Origin: Cupriavidus sp. D39
Lineage (GTDB): Bacteria; Pseudomonadota; Gammaproteobacteria; Burkholderiales; Burkholderiaceae
Reading direction: 5' to 3'
NCBI RefSeq assembly: GCF_026627925.1
Contig: NZ_JAPNLE010000009.1
Coordinates: 2,852,001-2,916,000, forward strand
DNA length: 64,000 bases
Shown: one piece after another, positions 60,756-64,000 of the stretch
How positions within the stretch are numbered: position 1 is the stretch's first letter
Layout of the letters: every line of letters begins with the position of its first letter
Translations under genes and position numbers: made by a program
Notes under the pieces: generated by a model
The model's database searches: none
The model's input: only the letters and a program-made list of their open reading frames with translations
What the model was told of the DNA's origin: nothing

Positions 60756-60812
60756 GGCTTTGGGTTGTTCCGGTTCCGGTCAGTCAGGGTTCAGTGTTGG
60801 CTCGGTCTATGC

Positions 60813-61796
60813 TCAGTCGGGCTTCCAGGCCGCGCTGGGATGCAGGTCCAGCGTGGCCGCGGCAATCACCTGCATGACGAAGTCCTCGTAGCTGATGCCC
60901 ACCGCGCGCGCCGCCATCGGCACCAGCGAATGGCCGGTCATGCCGGGCGAGGTATTCATCTCGAGCAGGTAAGGCTTGTTATCGGCGCCGAGCATCACAT
61001 CGGCGCGCGCCCAGCCGCGGCAACCGAGCACGCGGAAGGATTGCACCGCCAGGCGCCGGACTTCGGCTTCGACGTCGTCCGGCAGGCCCGACGGGCACAG
61101 ATACTGGGTATCGTCAGTAAAGTACTTATTTTGATAGTCGTAGTTCGCGCCGGGCGCGACGATGCGGATCACCGGCAGTGCTTCGGCGGTGGCGCCCTCC
61201 CCCACGATCGGGCAGGTCAGCTCCGCGCCGTCGATGAAGGTTTCGGCGATCACGTCGTTGTCCAGCGCCGCTGCCTTCTCGAAGGCAGCGCGCATCTGGC
61301 CGGCTTCGGTCACCTTGGTCAGGCCGATGGACGAGCCCTCGCGCGCCGGCTTGACGATCAGCGGCAGGCCCAGGTCGGCCACCACGGCGTCGAAATCGGT
61401 ATCGGCGTGCAGCATGGCAAAGCGCGGCGTGGGCAGCCCGTGCGTGGTCCACAGGCGCTTGGTGGCCTGCTTGTCCATGGCCAGCGCCGAGGCCAGCACG
61501 CCGCTGCCGGTATAGGGCACGCCGAGTTGCTCGAGCAGGCCCTGGATAGTGCCGTCCTCGCCGTAGCGGCCATGCAGGGCAATAAAGACGCGATCGAAGC
61601 CAGCCGTGGCCAGCTCGGCCACCGACTGCAGGCCGGGATCGAAGGCATGGGCATCGACGCCGCGCGAGCGCAGCGCGGCCAGCACGCCGTTGCCCGAGAG
61701 CAGCGAGATCTCGCGTTCGGCCGAGCGGCCGCCGAGCAGCACGCCAACCTTGCCCAGCGCTTTGGGATCGATATTGGGATGGGCGACGAAGCTCAT
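60813..61796 (-). CDS. ddlB: D-alanine-D-alanine ligase
   Basis: The 327-aa ATP-grasp enzyme makes the D-Ala-D-Ala end of peptidoglycan precursors. It has [20 protein letters not shown] at the N-terminus, [14 protein letters not shown] and [18 protein letters not shown] with the catalytic and metal-binding residues. The start overlaps the murC stop by 4 bp. Confidence 0.97.
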   Translation of the reverse strand: MSFVAHPNIDPKALGKVGVLLGGRSAEREISLLSGNGVLAALRSRGVDAHAFDPGLQSVAELATAGFDRVFIALHGRYGEDGTIQGLLEQLGVPYTGSGVLASALAMDKQATKRLWTTHGLPTPRFAMLHADTDFDAVVADLGLPLIVKPAREGSSIGLTKVTEAGQMRAAFEKAAALDNDVIAETFIDGAELTCPIVGEGATAEALPVIRIVAPGANYDYQNKYFTDDTQYLCPSGLPDDVEAEVRRLAVQSFRVLGCRGWARADVMLGADNKPYLLEMNTSPGMTGHSLVPMAARAVGISYEDFVMQVIAAATLDLHPSAAWKPD

Positions 61797-63232
61797 GCCT
61801 GCCCCCCAGCTTGCTGCGAAACCAGTTGTCCGGGCACGGTACCGATCGTGCCCGCGCCCATCGTCACCACCACATCGCCGGGACGCACGGCGTTCAGGAT
61901 AGCCTGCGGCATTTCGTCGATCTGCTCCACAAAAACGGGTTCAACCTTGCCTGCCACGCGCAACGCGCGCGTCAGCGCGCGGCCATCGGCGGCCACAATC
62001 GGCGCTTCGCCGGCGGCATAGACCTCGGCCAGCAGCAGCGCATCCACGGTGCCCAGCACCTTGACGAAGTCCTCGAAGCAATCGCGCGTGCGGGTATAGC
62101 GGTGCGGCTGGAACGCCAGCACCAGCCGGCGCCCCGGGAACGCACCGCGCGCGGCGGCCAGCGTCGCGGCCATCTCGACCGGATGGTGGCCGTAGTCGTC
62201 CACCAGCGTGAACGTGCCTTCGCTCTTGGCCTCGCCCCGCGCGTCGGTGCCAACGCATGCCACTTCGCCATAGCGCTGGAAGCGGCGTCCCACCCCGTGG
62301 AACTCGCGCAGCGCCTTGACGATGGCGGCGTCCGGTACTTCCAGCTCGGTGGCGATGGCAATCGCCGCCAGCGCGTTCTGGATGTTGTGCATGCCCGGCA
62401 GGTTCAGCACCACGTCCAGCGGTGCCTCGGCATGGCCATTCAACTGGCGCAGCACGGTGAAATGCATCTGGCCGTCAACGGCGCGCGCATTGACCGCGCG
62501 AATCTGTGCATCCTCAGCAAAGCCGTAGCGCACGATCGGCTTGGACACGAACGGCATGATCTCGCGCACATTGGGGTCGTCCACGCACAGCACGGCGATG
62601 CCGTAGAACGGCAGGCGCTGGGTGAACTCCACGAACGCCTGCTTGAGCCGGGCAAAGTCATGCCCGTAGGTGTCCATGTGGTCGGCGTCGATGTTGGTAA
62701 TGACCTCGATCACCGGGAACAGGTTCAGGAACGACGCATCCGATTCGTCGGCCTCGGCCACGATGAAATCGCCCGTGCCCAGGCGCGCATTGGCGCCCGC
62801 CGAGTTGAGCCGGCCGCCGATCACGAAGGTGGGATCGAGCCCGCCTTCGGCCAGCACCGACGCCACCAGGCTGGTGGTGGTGGTCTTGCCGTGCGTGCCG
62901 GCGATGGCCACGCCCTGCTTCAGGCGCATCAACTCGGCCAGCATCACCGCGCGCGGCACCACCGGGATGCGCTTGGCGCGCGCGGCCAGCACCTCGGGGT
63001 TGTCGTTGGTGACGGCAGTGGACACCACCACCGCATTGGCGCCGTTGACATTGGCAGCGTCATGCCCGTGCATCACGGTCGCGCCCAGCGACGCGAGGCG
63101 CCGCGTGGCGGCATTGCTGCCCACGTCGGAACCCGAGACCTTGTATCCCAGGTTCAACAGGACCTCCGCGATGCCGCTCATGCCGGCGCCGCCGATGCCT
63201 ACGAAATGGATGTTCTTGACGATGTGCTTCAT
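61793..63232 (-). CDS. murC: UDP-N-acetylmuramate-L-alanine ligase
   Basis: The 479-aa enzyme adds the first amino acid of the peptidoglycan peptide. It starts [20 protein letters not shown]; the ATP loop is [19 protein letters not shown], and [18 protein letters not shown] and the C-terminal Mur ligase domain are present. It lies 12 bp after murG. Confidence 0.97.
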   Translation of the reverse strand: MKHIVKNIHFVGIGGAGMSGIAEVLLNLGYKVSGSDVGSNAATRRLASLGATVMHGHDAANVNGANAVVVSTAVTNDNPEVLAARAKRIPVVPRAVMLAELMRLKQGVAIAGTHGKTTTTSLVASVLAEGGLDPTFVIGGRLNSAGANARLGTGDFIVAEADESDASFLNLFPVIEVITNIDADHMDTYGHDFARLKQAFVEFTQRLPFYGIAVLCVDDPNVREIMPFVSKPIVRYGFAEDAQIRAVNARAVDGQMHFTVLRQLNGHAEAPLDVVLNLPGMHNIQNALAAIAIATELEVPDAAIVKALREFHGVGRRFQRYGEVACVGTDARGEAKSEGTFTLVDDYGHHPVEMAATLAAARGAFPGRRLVLAFQPHRYTRTRDCFEDFVKVLGTVDALLLAEVYAAGEAPIVAADGRALTRALRVAGKVEPVFVEQIDEMPQAILNAVRPGDVVVTMGAGTIGTVPGQLVSQQAGGQA

Positions 63233-63244
63233 GAATCCGTTGGT

Positions 63245-64000
63245 TCAATCCCTGGCTATCTGGCTGCAGATCTCCGCCACGCGCCGGGTCGCATCCGGCT
63301 TGGCAAGACCGCGCGCCTGATGCGCCATCTCTCTGAGTCGGGGCCGCGACAGCGAGGCCAGCGTCTGCGCCAGCCCGCTCGCGGTCAGTTCGTTCTGTTG
63401 GACCAGCAAGGCGGCATCCTGGGTCGAGAGGAATTGCGCATTGGTGGTCTGGTGGTCATCGACCGCATGCGGGAACGGCACGAACAGTGCCGCCACGCCT
63501 GCCGCCGCCACCTCCGACACGGTCATTGCGCCCGCGCGGCAGATCACCAGATCCGCCTGCGCGCATGCCGCCGCCATGTCGTCGATAAAGGGCAATGTTT
63601 CCGCCGCCACGCCGGCGGCCTGGTAGTTGGCGCGCAGCGTGTCGATCTGCTTCGCGCCGGCCTGGTGCTTGACCAGCGGGCGCTCGTCTTGCGGCAGCAG
63701 CGCCAACGCCTTCGGTACGACTTCATTGAGCGCCGCCGCGCCCAGGCTGCCGCCCACCACCAGCAGCCGCAACGGGCCGGTGCGGCTGTCGTAGCGCGCC
63801 TCGGGTGCCGGCATGTGCGCCACTTCGTCGCGCACCGGGTTGCCGGTCCACTCACTGTCCGGCAGGGCATTGGGGAAGGCGCACAGCACCCGGTCCGCGA
63901 CCTTGGCCAGCACCTTGTTGGCCAGCCCCGCAATCGAATTCTGCTCGTGCAGCACCAGCGGCCGCCCCAGCAGCGAGGCCATCATGCCGGCGGGGAACGT
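63245..64000 (-). CDS. murG: UDP-GlcNAc:lipid I transferase MurG (partial, start outside window)
   Basis: The frame is open to the right edge, reading [20 protein letters not shown], so the gene continues beyond 64000. The C-terminal UDP-GlcNAc-binding half ([20 protein letters not shown] and [20 protein letters not shown]) is present. It makes lipid II on the inner face of the membrane. It is the most upstream visible gene of the dcw cluster. Confidence 0.95.
   Translation of the reverse strand, partial: TFPAGMMASLLGRPLVLHEQNSIAGLANKVLAKVADRVLCAFPNALPDSEWTGNPVRDEVAHMPAPEARYDSRTGPLRLLVVGGSLGAAALNEVVPKALALLPQDERPLVKHQAGAKQIDTLRANYQAAGVAAETLPFIDDMAAACAQADLVICRAGAMTVSEVAAAGVAALFVPFPHAVDDHQTTNAQFLSTQDAALLVQQNELTASGLAQTLASLSRPRLREMAHQARGLAKPDATRRVAEICSQIARD

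Overview
The window is a Burkholderiales chromosome, most probably Cupriavidus or a close relative. This is judged from gene order and protein sequences (nrdB-nrdA-ampD-pilR-pilS-ccsA-like-ffh, rplU-rpmA-obgE-proB, pilBCD-coaE-zapD-yacG, and the dcw genes murG-murC-ddlB-ftsQ-ftsA-ftsZ followed by lpxC and secA); no database search was possible. It splits sharply in two: positions 1-16685 are an accessory element of visibly lower GC, and 16686-64000 is GC-rich core chromosome.

Accessory part (1-16685). This is the nrdB-proximal end of a Tn7-like transposon whose other end lies beyond the left edge. A minus-strand operon encodes TnsA (8933-8164), TnsB (8167-6170), TnsC (6157-5174), a long TnsD/TniQ-type target selector (5172-3062) and a fifth gene with an apparently degenerate integrase-like fold (3045-2530). 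The element end is a set of six repeats (16354-16677, consensus AATCTCAnnnTAAsTGTCCG) closing on TGTCG at 16685. It sits 8 bp beyond the nrdB stop codon, with AAACA (16686-16690) as the candidate 5-bp target duplication. Between tnsA and that end lies defence cargo: a two-domain DUF6471 protein, a Cap15-like membrane effector, a CD-NTase and a trypsin-like protease (a CBASS-type operon with an unusual protease). Behind a terminator follow a patatin-like phospholipase and a small basic protein. Left of the transposition genes are a broken P-loop kinase gene and an ABC/PtuA-like ATPase with a partner gene that runs off the window.

Core part (16686-64000). The genes cover class I ribonucleotide reductase (with paired NrdR-box-like sites upstream), type IV pilus regulation (PilSR) and assembly (PilBCD), signal recognition particle Ffh, two LysE-type exporters, an AraC regulator, a prolyl-4-hydroxylase-like enzyme, a lytic transglycosylase, ProS, RppH, ProB, ObgE, ribosomal proteins L27 and L21, an octaprenyl diphosphate synthase, tRNA-Pro(CGG), CoaE, ZapD, YacG, MutT, ArgJ, SecA, an M23 peptidase, a DciA-like protein, LpxC, a peroxiredoxin and the division/cell-wall cluster ending in a partial murG.

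Quality warning. At least twelve genes are broken by one base, including the indispensable proS, ftsA and ftsQ. Nearly all are repaired by adding one base, usually to a short mononucleotide run. This is the signature of sequencing error rather than decay, so the tnsA, tniQ, DUF6471 and ATPase frameshifts should not be read as proof of a dead element. Affected genes are annotated here as whole genes spanning the frameshift.
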